From: Micromonospora mirobrigensis | Lineage (GTDB): Bacteria > Actinomycetota > Actinomycetes > Mycobacteriales > Micromonosporaceae | Reading direction: 5' to 3' | Assembly (NCBI RefSeq): GCF_900091555.1 | Contig: NZ_FMCX01000013.1 | Span: 1 to 64,000 of the forward strand | Length of the DNA: 64,000 nucleotides | In this document: positions 41,386-50,839 of the stretch, one piece after another | Position numbering within the stretch: the first letter of the stretch is position 1 | Layout: each line of letters opens with the position of its first letter | Notes under the pieces: model-generated | Told to the model about the DNA's origin: nothing | The model's input: only the letters and a program-made list of their open reading frames with translations | Databases searched by the model: none | Translations under genes and position numbers: made by a program

Positions 41386-42816
41386 GTGGTCATCCGACGC
41401 GTACTGGCACCCCGCATCGACTTCGGCGCGCTGCGCCGCGAGCTGAAGCTGCCCGAGCAGTTCCCGCCCGCGGCGCAGCGCGAGGCCGACGAGGCGGCCG
41501 CCGCGCCGCTGCCGCCCGCCGCCGACCGCACCGACGTCGAGCTCGTCACCCTCGACCCGGCGAGCTCGCGCGACCTCGACCAGGCCATGCACCTGAGCCG
41601 CCGGGGCGACGGCTACCGCGTCCGGTACGCCATCGCCGACGTCGCCTCCCACGTCCGTCCCGGCGGCGCCCTGGAGGAGGAGACCTGGCGCCGGGGGCAG
41701 ACGGTCTACCTGCCCGACGGCAACGTGCCGCTGCACCCGCACACGCTCAGCGAGGGTGCGGCCAGCCTGCTGCCGGGCGAGGAGCGGGCCGCGGTGCTCT
41801 GGACCATCGACCTCGACCACGACGGCGGCACCGTCGCGGTCGAGCTGGAACGCGCCCGGGTACGCTCCCGCGCCAAGCTGGACTACCTCGGTGTGCAGGC
41901 CGACGCCGAGGCCGGCCGGCTGCCCGAGCCGATCGCCCTGCTGCCCGAGATCGGCGCCCTGCTCACCGCCCGTGGGCTGCGGCGCGGCGCGATGAACCTG
42001 CCGCTGCCCGAGCAGGACGTGGAGCCCGACGGTGACGGCTGGCGGCTGGTGCTGCGCGGTCCGGTGCCGATGGAGGACCACAATGCGCAGATCTCCCTGC
42101 TCACCGGCATGGCCGCCGCCGACATCATGCTCGCCGGCCGGATCGGCCTGCTGCGGACCATGCCCCCGCCGAAGCCGGAGGCGGTGCAACGGCTGCGTAC
42201 GGCGGCCGCCCCGCTGGGCGTGGACTGGCCGGCCGACGTCGGCGTCGGTGAGCTCCTCGCCCGGCTCGACGCCTCCGAGCCCCGGGCGGCCGCGTTCATC
42301 GACCAGGCCGCCGAGCTGATGCGCGGCGCCGGGTACACCGCGTTCGACGGCGAGTTGCCGCAGCAGCCGGAGCACGGCGGGGTCGCGGCCGCGTACGCCC
42401 ATGTCACGGCGCCGCTGCGCCGGCTGGCCGACCGGTACGCGACGGAGGTCTGCCTGGCCCTGCACGCGGGCCGGGAGGTGCCCGACTGGGCGCGCACGGC
42501 GCTGCCGAAGCTGCCGGAGGTGATGGCGGTGACCGACCGGACGGCCTCCGCGGCCACCCGTGGGGCGATCGAGCTGGCCGAGGCGGTCCTGCTGGAACAC
42601 CGGGTGGGGGAGACCTTCGACGCGGCCGTGCTGGACGTGGACGCGCCGCCGTCGGGCGAGGCGAAGCCCGGGCGCGAACCCGGCGGGACGGTGGCCCTCG
42701 ACGAGCCGCCGGTCCGGGCCCGCTGCACCGGCGACCTGCCGCTGGGGGAGCGGGTCCGGGTCCGGCTGGTCACCGCCGACCCGGTGCAACGCAAGGTCCT
42801 CTTCGCCCGCGCCTGA
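41386..42816 (+). CDS. RNB-family (RNase II/R-like) exoribonuclease
   Basis: The protein has 476 residues with a GTG start. The catalytic RNB domain is shown by LVTLDPASSRDLDQAMHLSR (metal-binding aspartates), YRVRYAIADVASHVRPGGAL, and YLPDGNVPLHPHTLSEGAAS. AYAHVTAPLRRLADRYATEV corresponds to the conserved S/T-P-[IL]-R-R-Y/[AD] motif. It lacks the cold-shock and S1 domains of E. coli RNase R, so it is the short actinobacterial form. It degrades RNA 3' to 5'. A hairpin overlapping the stop codon follows. Confidence 0.92.
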   Translation: MVIRRVLAPRIDFGALRRELKLPEQFPPAAQREADEAAAAPLPPAADRTDVELVTLDPASSRDLDQAMHLSRRGDGYRVRYAIADVASHVRPGGALEEETWRRGQTVYLPDGNVPLHPHTLSEGAASLLPGEERAAVLWTIDLDHDGGTVAVELERARVRSRAKLDYLGVQADAEAGRLPEPIALLPEIGALLTARGLRRGAMNLPLPEQDVEPDGDGWRLVLRGPVPMEDHNAQISLLTGMAAADIMLAGRIGLLRTMPPPKPEAVQRLRTAAAPLGVDWPADVGVGELLARLDASEPRAAAFIDQAAELMRGAGYTAFDGELPQQPEHGGVAAAYAHVTAPLRRLADRYATEVCLALHAGREVPDWARTALPKLPEVMAVTDRTASAATRGAIELAEAVLLEHRVGETFDAAVLDVDAPPSGEAKPGREPGGTVALDEPPVRARCTGDLPLGERVRVRLVTADPVQRKVLFARA

Positions 42817-42871
42817 CGCCCGCCCGCCCGAAGCCCGGGCCGCCCGGCGCACGGCGTCAGGCGGGCGTCAG
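42813..42871. terminator. hairpin terminator after the RNB gene
   Basis: CTGACGCCCGCC (42813-42824, including the stop) pairs with GGCGGGCGTCAG (42860-42871), a 12-bp stem with a 35-nt GC-rich loop. Confidence 0.55.
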
Positions 42872-42936
42872 CCGTAGCGGGCATTCTCACAACGCCCGGC
42901 GCTGCTGTGGCGGCGGCATTTTGCGAGGATGACGGC

Positions 42937-43635
42937 ATGGCTTACGACGCGACCACGCTGCCCGACGTGTCCGGGCTGACCGTCGGCATCATCGGCGGCA
43001 CCGGTGACCAGGGGCGGGGGCTCGCCTACCGGTTCGCCCGGGCCGGCAACACGGTGCTGATCGGGTCCCGCTCCGCCGAGCGGGCCGCCCAGTCCGCCGC
43101 GGAGATCGCCGGCCTGCCCGGGATGCCGGCCGGCGTGGACGTGACCGGCGCCGCCAACGACGAGGTGGCCCGGCGCAGCGACGTGGTCGTGATCGCGGTC
43201 CCGTGGGACGGGCACGCCGCCACCGTGGCCGCCCTCGCCGAGCCGCTCGCCGGCAAGATCGTCGTCGACTGCGTCAACCCGCTCGGCTTCGACAAGCAGG
43301 GCCCGTACGCGCTCACCGTCGCCGAGGGCAGCGCCGTCCAGCAGGCCGCCGGGCTGCTGCCGGACTCCCGGGTCTGCGCGGCGTTCAACCACGTCAGCGC
43401 GCCCCTGCTGGCCGACCCCGAGGTCGACCGGATCGAGCTCGACGTGCTGATCTGCACCGAGGACCGGGAACTGGTCGACGTGGTCGCCGCCCTCGCCGCC
43501 CGGATCCCCGGCATGCGGGGCATCTACGCCGGCCGGCTGCGCAACGCCCACCAGATCGAGGCGTTCACCGCCAACCTGATCGCCATCAACAAGCGCTACA
43601 AGGCGCACGCCGGCATCCGCGTCACCGATCTCTGA
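42937..43635 (+). CDS. npdG: F420H2:NADP+ oxidoreductase-like (NPDG family)
   Basis: The protein has 232 residues from ATG 42937, with GAGGA upstream. The Rossmann motif is VGIIGGTGDQGRGLAYRFAR with the NADP-type IGSRSAERA after beta-2; DCVNPLGFD, RVCAAFNHVSAPLL and AGRLRNAHQIEAFTANL match the NPDG (TIGR01915) family. These enzymes exchange hydride between coenzyme F420 and NADP(H), supplying reduced F420 in actinomycetes. The 3' end overlaps a convergent DUF402 gene by 14 bp. Confidence 0.9.
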   Translation: MAYDATTLPDVSGLTVGIIGGTGDQGRGLAYRFARAGNTVLIGSRSAERAAQSAAEIAGLPGMPAGVDVTGAANDEVARRSDVVVIAVPWDGHAATVAALAEPLAGKIVVDCVNPLGFDKQGPYALTVAEGSAVQQAAGLLPDSRVCAAFNHVSAPLLADPEVDRIELDVLICTEDRELVDVVAALAARIPGMRGIYAGRLRNAHQIEAFTANLIAINKRYKAHAGIRVTDL

Positions 43636-44248
43636 CGGCCGCCTCCACGTCGCGCGGCAGCCGCGGCGCCGGCCAGTCCGGGCCCGGCCGGAAGTCCGTG
43701 TACGTGCCGTCGAAGGGGAACTCCGCCGCCTCGACGAGCCCGATCAGTCGCTCACCCTCCGCCCGGATGCCGTCTGCGGTGGCCCGGTCGAAGTAGAGCG
43801 GGTGCCCGACGCGCTCGGCGAACTCGTCGGCGTCCTTCCACTCCCACCGCCGCTCCGGGCTCACCACGAGGTCCAGGACGAGGTCCGTGGTGTCGACGCC
43901 GCCGGGGTGGCGGACGCAGGGCTCCTCCAGGTTGACGTACCAGCCGGCGAAGACGCCGTCGTCGAAGAACCACCACACCGAGTACGCGGCCTGCGGCGGC
44001 ATCAGCACCAGGACGTCGTACCTCTCCCAGGCGCCGACGGTCAGTCGCGGGTCCCGCAGCTCGTCGACGGGCAGGTCGTGCGGGTTGCGGCCGTCGGCGT
44101 CGACCAGCCGGGCGACGTCGCTGCCGACCGGGCTCCAGAGCAGCAGACCATCGGCGTCGTCGGCGATCACCCGCATCGGCTGCACCCAGGTGCACAGTCC
44201 GCCGCGCCAGTAGCGACGGGTGACGACCTGACCGGGCTCGAAGGTCAC
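43622..44248 (-). CDS. DUF402 protein
   Basis: The protein has 208 residues from GTG 44248 (VTFEPGQVVTRRYW); the longer frame reaching 44416 has no plausible start context. The DUF402 core shows YSVWWFFDDGVFAGWYVNLE, DTTDLVLDLVVSPERRWEWK with metal-binding acidic residues, and DADEFAERVGH. The fold is shared with nucleoside di/triphosphate phosphatases such as SAV1646/YgaC, so phosphatase activity is possible. No operon partner is seen. Confidence 0.82.
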   Translation of the reverse strand: MTFEPGQVVTRRYWRGGLCTWVQPMRVIADDADGLLLWSPVGSDVARLVDADGRNPHDLPVDELRDPRLTVGAWERYDVLVLMPPQAAYSVWWFFDDGVFAGWYVNLEEPCVRHPGGVDTTDLVLDLVVSPERRWEWKDADEFAERVGHPLYFDRATADGIRAEGERLIGLVEAAEFPFDGTYTDFRPGPDWPAPRLPRDVEAAVRDR

Positions 44249-44366
44249 CGTCGCACCGTACCCGAACCGGCCGTGCGGCACTGTCCTGTGAGCTCGCCGG
44301 CGGTCCTCGGCCAGCGCTCGCCGCGCGGTGGTGGCGCCGGACCGGCGCCGACCGGAGGGAACGTGG

Positions 44367-45830
44367 TCACGGGGGCCGGGAGCGGGCCGTCGGTTGGCTG
44401 GGTGACCGTCCGGCACCGACCCGGCGGGTCCTGCTCGTCCGGCCGGGAACGGCGGGCCGGGTCCGGGGCCGGGCCGGCACCCGGTCGGAGAATCCAGGCA
44501 CCCGGGTCGTCGGTTGGTCGGAGAGTGCAGCGGGCCGGGTCAGCTGCCTGCCGGATGTGGGGACCGGTGCCGGTGACGTGCGCGCCCAGGCGTGCCGGTG
44601 GTGGTTGCGGCGGGGCCGCTGCTGCGGATCGAGCCAGGTGGGCGGGACGAACTCCGGATGCCCGTCGGGGGCGAGCCGGACCTGCCAGCCGTGGTGGTGC
44701 ACCTGACGGTGGTGGTGCCGGCAGAGCAGGACCGAGTTGGTCAGCGTGGTGGCGCAGCCGTCCGCCCAGTGCCGGATGTGGTGGCCCTCGCACCAGCGGG
44801 GCGGGCGGTCGCAGCCGGGAAAGGCGCAGCCACGGTCGCGCAGGACCAACGCCCGGCGCAGCGGGCCCGTCACGGCCCGTCGTTGTCGCCCGACGTCCAG
44901 CACCTGCCCGGCGCCGCCCAGCACGGCGGGCAGTACGGCGGCGTCGCAGGCCAGTCGCCTGACCGTCTCCGGGGTCAGTGTGGTGCCGGTGTCGAGCAGC
45001 CCGGCGCCGAGCCGGCCGGTGAGCGCGTCGTACGACGTGGTGACGACGAGTTGCGCGGCCTCGCCGCCGTGCTCGGGCAGCCCGCCGGTGCGCAGCGCGA
45101 GCCGACAGACCGCACCGAGCGCGTCGTGCCGGCGCTGCCCGGGCGAGCGGGCGTCGTCCGGACCGGAGAGCGCGGTCAGCGGCTCGATCGCCGCGCGCAG
45201 CAGGCCCGCCGTTTCGCCGTCCAGGCTGCCGGTCAACCGGAAGCGGCCGTCCCGCAGGTCGGAGAGGGTCAGGTGGCGGTCCCGGGCGGCCCGGGCGGCC
45301 TCGGCCTCCAGTGCCCGGGCGGCCGCCGACTCGGCGACCTCGGGTGCGACGTGGTCGAGAATCCGGGTGCCGAGCGCGCGGAGCACGGGCGGGTCGAACT
45401 GCCCGGCCCACTCCACGAGCAGGCCGACGGCCCGGTCGGCGGCCTCCGGGCCCGCCTCCGCCCGCACGATTCGCGCGGTGTCGGCGATCACCTGCGCCTG
45501 CGCGGTGTCGACCCGGCCGTCGGCGAGCGCGTCCCGGACCTCGGGAGGGCCGTCGTGCAGCGTGGTGGCGAGGGCGACCATTCGGCGGGCGGCCGGAACG
45601 GTGAGCCGCAGCCGGTCGCGCAGCCAGACCGCCGTCGAGGAGGCACCCTGCGCGACGGCGGTGCCGCGCCCGTCGACCTCCCGCACCAGCGCGAGCCGGA
45701 CCGCGGCGAGGCGCTGCTCGAGCGCGTGCACCGCGTCGAGGGCGTCGACGAGCTCGGCCTCGGACAGGGCCCAGGGGGCCTCCTCCAGGCGCGAGCGCAG
45801 CGCCGCCTCGGCCCGGGCCAGTTCGTCCAT
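44367..45830 (-). CDS. DUF222/13E12-type HNH endonuclease family protein
   Basis: The protein has 487 residues from ATG 45830; the frame extends upstream without a good start. An N-terminal helical DUF222 region (ALEQRLAAVRLALVREVDGR; RRMVALATTLHDGPPEVRDA) is followed by an HNH site: CAFPGCDRPPRWCEGHHIRH and TNSVLLCRHHHRQVHHHGW, with four cysteines/histidines for zinc and catalysis. This is the 13E12 repeat family that is multiplied in mycobacteria and other actinomycetes and may be mobile. The C-terminal ~100 residues are Pro/Arg-rich and disordered. Confidence 0.88.
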   Translation of the reverse strand: MDELARAEAALRSRLEEAPWALSEAELVDALDAVHALEQRLAAVRLALVREVDGRGTAVAQGASSTAVWLRDRLRLTVPAARRMVALATTLHDGPPEVRDALADGRVDTAQAQVIADTARIVRAEAGPEAADRAVGLLVEWAGQFDPPVLRALGTRILDHVAPEVAESAAARALEAEAARAARDRHLTLSDLRDGRFRLTGSLDGETAGLLRAAIEPLTALSGPDDARSPGQRRHDALGAVCRLALRTGGLPEHGGEAAQLVVTTSYDALTGRLGAGLLDTGTTLTPETVRRLACDAAVLPAVLGGAGQVLDVGRQRRAVTGPLRRALVLRDRGCAFPGCDRPPRWCEGHHIRHWADGCATTLTNSVLLCRHHHRQVHHHGWQVRLAPDGHPEFVPPTWLDPQQRPRRNHHRHAWARTSPAPVPTSGRQLTRPAALSDQPTTRVPGFSDRVPARPRTRPAVPGRTSRTRRVGAGRSPSQPTARSRPP

Positions 45831-45961
45831 CACGGACACCACGTTAGAACAGGCGTACGACAGTTTGTGGACCGCTCGGCACGTCATGCACAGACCGACG
45901 TCGCGCCCGAGGTCCGACCGTGATGGAGGTCGATGTCGTACCCCTGGGACAGGATCGCCGG

Positions 45962-46405
45962 ATGGAATGGCAACTGGTGATCGACTGTCGGGAGCCGTCG
46001 AGGCTCGTCGCGTTCTGGGCACAGGCGTTGCGCTACCGGCCGCAGCCCGCGCCGGACGGGCATCCGACCTGGCGGGAGTGGTATCTGGCGCACGGTGTCC
46101 CCGCCGAGGAGCTGGGTGAGGGCGACTGCGCTGACCGGCTGGAGGATCCGACCGGCGCCGGGCCGCGGCTCTGGTTCCAGCCGGTCCCCGAGGTCAAGTC
46201 GCTGAAGAACCGGCTGCACATCGACCTCAAGGTCGGCGGTGGCCGGGGCGTGCCACTCGCCGAGCGGCGGGAGCGGGTGGACGCCGAGGTGGACCGGCTC
46301 GTCCCGCTCGGCGCCGCGGTCCTCGGCGCCATGGACGACCCGGAGAACGGCCACTACGCCGTGCAGCTCACCGACCCGGAGGGCAACGAGTTCTGCGTGG
46401 TCTGA
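45962..46405 (+). CDS. VOC/glyoxalase-like domain protein
   Basis: The protein has 147 residues from ATG 45962 (longer start at 45920 possible). It has the glyoxalase-like pattern: MEWQLVIDCREPSRLVAFWA, LRYRPQPAPDGHPTWREWYL, RLHIDLKVGGGRGVPLAERR and a final VQLTDPEGNEFCVV with a metal-ligand-like Glu. Function unspecified; members include antibiotic-binding and isomerase proteins. Confidence 0.85.
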   Translation: MEWQLVIDCREPSRLVAFWAQALRYRPQPAPDGHPTWREWYLAHGVPAEELGEGDCADRLEDPTGAGPRLWFQPVPEVKSLKNRLHIDLKVGGGRGVPLAERRERVDAEVDRLVPLGAAVLGAMDDPENGHYAVQLTDPEGNEFCVV

Positions 46406-46485
46406 CCCCGGTCGCCGCCCGACCGATCGCGGGGCGGCAGGAATGTGCCAGCCGGGGCGGACGGCAGGCCGCCGGGGCAGCGCGG

Positions 46486-46538
46486 GGCGGGAGAGCGGCG
46501 GGACGGCGCGGGGGCGGGAGACCGGCGGGACGGCGCGG
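46486..46538. repeat. 27-bp tandem duplication before the panB terminator
   Basis: Two 26-nt copies starting GGCGGGAGA and ending GACGGCGCGG (46486-46511, 46513-46538) differ at one base. It looks like a recent slippage duplication in a GC-rich intergenic stretch. Confidence 0.7.
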
Positions 46539-46539
46539 C

Positions 46540-46579
46540 GGGAGGGCCGCCGCCGTACCCATGCGGCGGCGGCCCTCCC
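46540..46579. terminator. hairpin terminator of panB
   Basis: A 16-bp perfect stem (46540-46555 with 46564-46579, arms starting GGGAGGGCC and CGGCGGCGG) with an 8-nt loop lies 8 bp after the panB stop, between convergent genes. Confidence 0.75.
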
Positions 46580-46586
46580 GGACCCG

Positions 46587-47432
46587 TCAGAAGGTGTGCT
46601 CGGCGGCCGGGAACTCGCCGCCGCGGACCTCGTCGGCGAAGCGCCGGGTAGCCTCGGCGAGCGTGCCGGCCAGGTCGGCGTAGCGCTTGACGAAGCGCGG
46701 GGCCTTGCCGGTCCGCAGGCCGGCCATGTCCTGCCAGACCAGCACCTGGGCGTCGGTGTCCGGGCCGGCGCCGATGCCGACGGTGGGGATGGGCAGCTCG
46801 GCGGTGATCCGCTTGGCCACCTCGCCCGGCACCATCTCCAGCACCACGGCGAACGCGCCCGCCTCGGCCACCGCCCGGGCGTCGGCGATCACGTCGTCGG
46901 CGGCGTCGCCGCGCCCCTGGACGCGGTAGCCGCCGATGGCGTGCTCGCTCTGCGGGGTGAAGCCGATGTGCGCCATCACCGGGATGCCGGCGCCGGTGAT
47001 CGCGGCGATCTGCTCGGCGCAGCGCCGCCCGCCCTCCAGCTTCACCGCGTGGCAGCCGCCCTCCTTCATGAACCGGACGGCGGTGCGCAGCGCCTGCGTC
47101 GGCCCCTCCTCGTACGAGCCGAAGGGCAGGTCGCCGACGATCAGCGCCTGCTTCGTGGCGCGTACCACGGCGCGGACCAGCGGCAGCAGCTCCTCGGCGG
47201 TCACCGGCACGGTGGTCTCGTAGCCGAAGACGTTGTTCGCCGCCGAGTCGCCCACCAGCAGCGCGGGGATGCCGGCCGCGTCGAAGATCCCGGCGGTGTA
47301 CTGGTCGTACGAGGTGAGCATGGACCAGCGCTCGCCGCGCTCCTTGGCGGCGATCAGGTCGCGGGTGCGGACCCGTCGGGTGGCCGGCCCGCCGTACAGG
47401 GCGGTCACCTCGGTGGGGGTGGATTCCACCAT
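46587..47432 (-). CDS. panB: 3-methyl-2-oxobutanoate hydroxymethyltransferase
   Basis: The protein has 281 residues from ATG 47432 with GGAAGGGAG upstream. PanB motifs are clear: WSMLTSYDQYTAGIFDAAGI, LLVGDSAANNVFGYETTVPV (Mg-binding Asp), IVGDLPFGSYEEGP, VKLEGG, and PVMAHIGFTPQSEHAIGGYR. The enzyme transfers a hydroxymethyl group from methylene-THF to 2-oxoisovalerate, giving ketopantoate, the first committed step of pantothenate and CoA synthesis. It is near glnA2 and glnE as in other actinobacteria. Confidence 0.97.
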   Translation of the reverse strand: MVESTPTEVTALYGGPATRRVRTRDLIAAKERGERWSMLTSYDQYTAGIFDAAGIPALLVGDSAANNVFGYETTVPVTAEELLPLVRAVVRATKQALIVGDLPFGSYEEGPTQALRTAVRFMKEGGCHAVKLEGGRRCAEQIAAITGAGIPVMAHIGFTPQSEHAIGGYRVQGRGDAADDVIADARAVAEAGAFAVVLEMVPGEVAKRITAELPIPTVGIGAGPDTDAQVLVWQDMAGLRTGKAPRFVKRYADLAGTLAEATRRFADEVRGGEFPAAEHTF

Positions 47433-47562
47433 CACTGTCTCCCTTCCTCGAGGCCGCCTACGCGGTCCCCGGGTTCTGCCGCGATCGTCGCACCGCGGGA
47501 CCGGCCGGGGGCAGGTCGGAGTGGAGGATTTCACTCCCCGGCGCCGCCCCGACCGAGAGCGC

Positions 47563-49320
47563 TCAGCCGTGCTCGCGCCAGCGGTTGGTGATCGGCAACC
47601 GGCGGTCCCGCCCGAACGCCTTGATCGAGATCTTGGTGCCGGGGGCGGACTGGCGGCGTTTGTACTCGGCCAGGTCGACCATCCGCAGCACCTTGTCCAC
47701 CACCGCCGCGTCGTGACCGGAGGCGATCAGCCCCTCCCGGCCCAGGTCGCCGTCGACGTAGCCGATCAGGATCGGGTCGAGCACGTCGTAGTCGGGGAGG
47801 GTGTCGCTGTCGAGCTGGCCGGGGCTGAGCTCCGCCGACGGCGGCTTGCCGATCGAGTTCTCCGGGATCGGCGGGGTCTGGCCGCGGCGTTCGGCGTCGG
47901 CGTTGCGCCACTTCGCCAGCCGCCAGACCAGCGTCTTCCAGACGTCCTTGATCGGGTTGTAGCCACCCACCGAGTCGCCGTAGAGGGTGGAGTAGCCGAC
48001 CGCCAGCTCGCTCTTGTTGCCGGTGGTGAGGACGAGATGGCCCTCCTGGTTCGACAGCGCCATCAGGATCACCCCGCGTACCCGGGCCTGGAGGTTCTCC
48101 ACCGCCACCCCGGAGAGCGACAGGTTGGCCAGGAAGCCGTCCACCATCGGCTGGATCGGCTCGATCCGGTAGTCCAGCCCGGTGCGCTTGGCCAGCTCCG
48201 CGGCATCGGACCGGGAGTGCTCGGAGGAGTGCTGGCTGGGCAGCGACACCCCGACCACCCGGTCGGGGCCGAGGGCGTCCACCGCCAGCGCCGCGACCAG
48301 CGCCGAGTCGATGCCGCCGGAGAGGCCCAGCACCACCGACGGGAAGCGGTTCTTGTCGACGTAGTCGCGCAGGCCGGTCACCAGCGCGTGCCACACCTCC
48401 GCCTCGTCGGCGACCGGCTCGATCACCCCGCCGACCGCCGCCGGGCCCGTCGGGGCCGGCGGCAGGGACCCGACGGTACGCCGGACCAGCCGCATCCCGT
48501 CGGCCAGCTCGCCCGGGTCGGCCGGTTCCCCGGCCGCCGGCAGCGGCACGTCGTGCACCAGCAGGTGCTCGACGAACTGCGGGGCCCGGGCGAGCAGGGT
48601 GCCGTCCGCGGCGACGATCATCGAGTCGCCGTCGTAGACCAGCTCGTCCTGGCCGCCGACCATGTTGACGTACGCGATGGTGGCCCCGGCCTCGGCGGCC
48701 CGGCGGCGGACCAGCGGCAGCCGGATGTCGTCCTTGTTCAGCTCGTAGGGCGAGCCGTTGATGTTCAGCACGAGCCCGACGCCCGCCTGCCGGGCCACCG
48801 CGAACGGCCCGCCGGCCTGCCACAGGTCCTCGCAGATGGTCAGCGCGACGTCCACCTCGCCGATCCGGACCACGGTCAGCGTGTCGCCCGGCACGAAGTA
48901 GCGGTCCTCGTCGAAGACCCCGTAGTTCGGCAGGTGGTGCTTGAAGTAGGTGGCCACCACGGCGCCCCGGTGCAGCAGGGCGGCGGCGTTGCGGGCGCCG
49001 TGGCCCGGCCGGGCGTCGACGCTGACCTGCGGAGGCCCGTCGGCGTCCAGGTAGCCCACCAGCACCGGCAGCTCGCCGAGGCCGTCGCCGGCCAGGTCGG
49101 CGGCGAGCCGGTCCAGCGCGGCCTTCGACGCGGCGACGAAGGCCCGCCGGAAGACCAGGTCCTCCACCGGGTAGCCGGTGAGCACCAGCTCGGGAAAGAG
49201 GACCAGTTGGGCGCCGGCGTCGGCGGCCCGTCGGGTCCACCGCCGGACCAGGTCGGCGTTGCCGTCCAGGTCGCCCACTGTCGGGTTGACCTGGGACAGG
49301 GCGAGGCGCAGCGTGGGCAT
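47563..49320 (-). CDS. nadE: glutamine-dependent NAD+ synthetase
   Basis: The protein has 585 residues. The N-terminal glutaminase/nitrilase domain has the catalytic triad Glu (LVLFPELVLTGYPVEDL), Lys (TYFKHHLPNYGVFDE) and Cys (VALTICEDLWQ). The C-terminal synthetase domain has the ATP P-loop VLGLSGGIDSALVAALA and TTGNKSELAVGYSTLYGD. It converts nicotinate adenine dinucleotide to NAD+ using ammonia channelled from glutamine. The length matches the bacterial two-domain type. Confidence 0.97.
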   Translation of the reverse strand: MPTLRLALSQVNPTVGDLDGNADLVRRWTRRAADAGAQLVLFPELVLTGYPVEDLVFRRAFVAASKAALDRLAADLAGDGLGELPVLVGYLDADGPPQVSVDARPGHGARNAAALLHRGAVVATYFKHHLPNYGVFDEDRYFVPGDTLTVVRIGEVDVALTICEDLWQAGGPFAVARQAGVGLVLNINGSPYELNKDDIRLPLVRRRAAEAGATIAYVNMVGGQDELVYDGDSMIVAADGTLLARAPQFVEHLLVHDVPLPAAGEPADPGELADGMRLVRRTVGSLPPAPTGPAAVGGVIEPVADEAEVWHALVTGLRDYVDKNRFPSVVLGLSGGIDSALVAALAVDALGPDRVVGVSLPSQHSSEHSRSDAAELAKRTGLDYRIEPIQPMVDGFLANLSLSGVAVENLQARVRGVILMALSNQEGHLVLTTGNKSELAVGYSTLYGDSVGGYNPIKDVWKTLVWRLAKWRNADAERRGQTPPIPENSIGKPPSAELSPGQLDSDTLPDYDVLDPILIGYVDGDLGREGLIASGHDAAVVDKVLRMVDLAEYKRRQSAPGTKISIKAFGRDRRLPITNRWREHG

Positions 49321-49489
49321 GTCCTCATCTTGCCCCAGCGGCCTCCGCCCGGCCGGCAGAGGTGGGACACGGCGGGCCGGCGGGCGCGGGGTCGCGTAAC
49401 GTCGGCGTAACGAGGTCGATGGACACTGGTCGGTCAGGTGCGTGGCCGGTCCGACCGGTGGCTTGCAAACAGTGTCGCGAGGGGTTGTT

Positions 49490-50839
49490 GTGGACCGTCA
49501 GCAGGAGTTCGTCCTCCGCACGCTGGAAGAACGGGACATCCGTTTCGTCCGGCTGTGGTTCACCGACGTGCTCGGCACGCTCAAGAGCGTGTCGGTCGCG
49601 CCCGCGGAGCTGGAGGCCGCCTTCGAGGAGGGCATCGGCTTCGACGGCTCCGCGATCGAGGGCTTCGCCCGGGTCTTCGAATCCGACATGGTGGCCATGC
49701 CCGACCCGACCACCTTCCAGGTCTTCCCGTTCGAGGGCGGGGTCAGCGGCGAGAGCGCCCGGATGTTCTGCGACATCCTGCTCCCCGACGGCGGCCCCTC
49801 CTGGGCCGACCCGCGGCATGTGCTGCGCCGCGCGCTCTCCCGCGCCGCCGAGAAGGGCTTCACCTTCTACACCCACCCGGAGATCGAGTTCTTCCTGCTG
49901 GAGAACGGTCCGCAGGACGGCTCCGTGCCGATCCCGGTGGACACCGGCGGCTACTTCGAACACACCACCCACGCGGTGGCCCGGGACTTCCGCCGGCAGG
50001 CCGTGCTGTCGCTGGAGCGGATCGGCATCTCGGTGGAGTTCAGCCACCACGAGGTCGCCCCCGGCCAGCAGGAGATCGACCTGCGCTACGCCGACGCGCT
50101 GACCACCGCCGACAACATCATGACCTTCCGGCACGTGGTGAAGGAGGTGGCGCTCTCCACCGGCGTGCAGGCCAGCTTCATGCCGAAGCCCTTCACCGAC
50201 CAGCCGGGCAGCGGCATGCACACCCACCTGTCGCTGTTCGAGGGGGAGCGCAACGCGTTCCACGACGCCGGTGACCCGATGAAGCTCTCCAAGGTCGCCA
50301 AGTCGTTCATCGCCGGCCTGCTGATGCACGCCCGGGAATACACCGCGGTCACCAACCAGTGGGTCAACTCGTACAAGCGGCTCTTCCCGCAGGCGCTGCC
50401 GGACCGGATCACCGAGAGCCCCGCGTACGTCTGCTGGGGTCACCTGAACCGGTCCGCGCTGGTCCGCGTCCCGGCGTACGGCAAGCCCAACTCGGCCCGG
50501 GTCGAGGTCCGCTCCCTGGACTCGGCGGCCAACCCGTACCTGGCCTTCGCGGTCATGCTCGGCGCCGGCCTCAAGGGCATCGAGGAAGGCTACGAGCTGC
50601 CTCCGGGCGCCGAGGACGACGTCTGGTCGCTGAGCAGCGCCGAGCGTCGCGCGATGGGCTACGAGGCGCTCCCAGAGAACCTCTCCGAGGCGATCGACGT
50701 GATGGCCGGCTCCGAGCTGGTCGCCGAGGTGCTCGGCGAGCACGTCTTCGACTTCTTCCTGCGCAACAAGCGGGCCGAGTGGGAGCAGTACCGCCGCGAG
50801 GTCACCCCGTACGAGCGGCAGCACTACCTCTCGCTCTAG
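49490..50839 (+). CDS. glnA2: type I glutamine synthetase-like enzyme, GlnA2 group
   Basis: The protein has 449 residues from GTG 49490 (VDRQQEFVLRTLEERD), with GAGGGG upstream; this start matches the M. tuberculosis GlnA2 N-terminus. Family motifs include GFDGSAIEGFARVFESD, EIEFFLLENG, GSGMHTHLSLFEG, NPYLAFAVML. The typical adenylylation tyrosine region is not well conserved. The Streptomyces GlnA2 homologue has been reported to act as a gamma-glutamylpolyamine synthetase rather than in ammonia assimilation, so the precise substrate here is uncertain. The 3' end overlaps the convergent methyltransferase gene by 4 bp. Confidence 0.93.
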   Translation: MDRQQEFVLRTLEERDIRFVRLWFTDVLGTLKSVSVAPAELEAAFEEGIGFDGSAIEGFARVFESDMVAMPDPTTFQVFPFEGGVSGESARMFCDILLPDGGPSWADPRHVLRRALSRAAEKGFTFYTHPEIEFFLLENGPQDGSVPIPVDTGGYFEHTTHAVARDFRRQAVLSLERIGISVEFSHHEVAPGQQEIDLRYADALTTADNIMTFRHVVKEVALSTGVQASFMPKPFTDQPGSGMHTHLSLFEGERNAFHDAGDPMKLSKVAKSFIAGLLMHAREYTAVTNQWVNSYKRLFPQALPDRITESPAYVCWGHLNRSALVRVPAYGKPNSARVEVRSLDSAANPYLAFAVMLGAGLKGIEEGYELPPGAEDDVWSLSSAERRAMGYEALPENLSEAIDVMAGSELVAEVLGEHVFDFFLRNKRAEWEQYRREVTPYERQHYLSL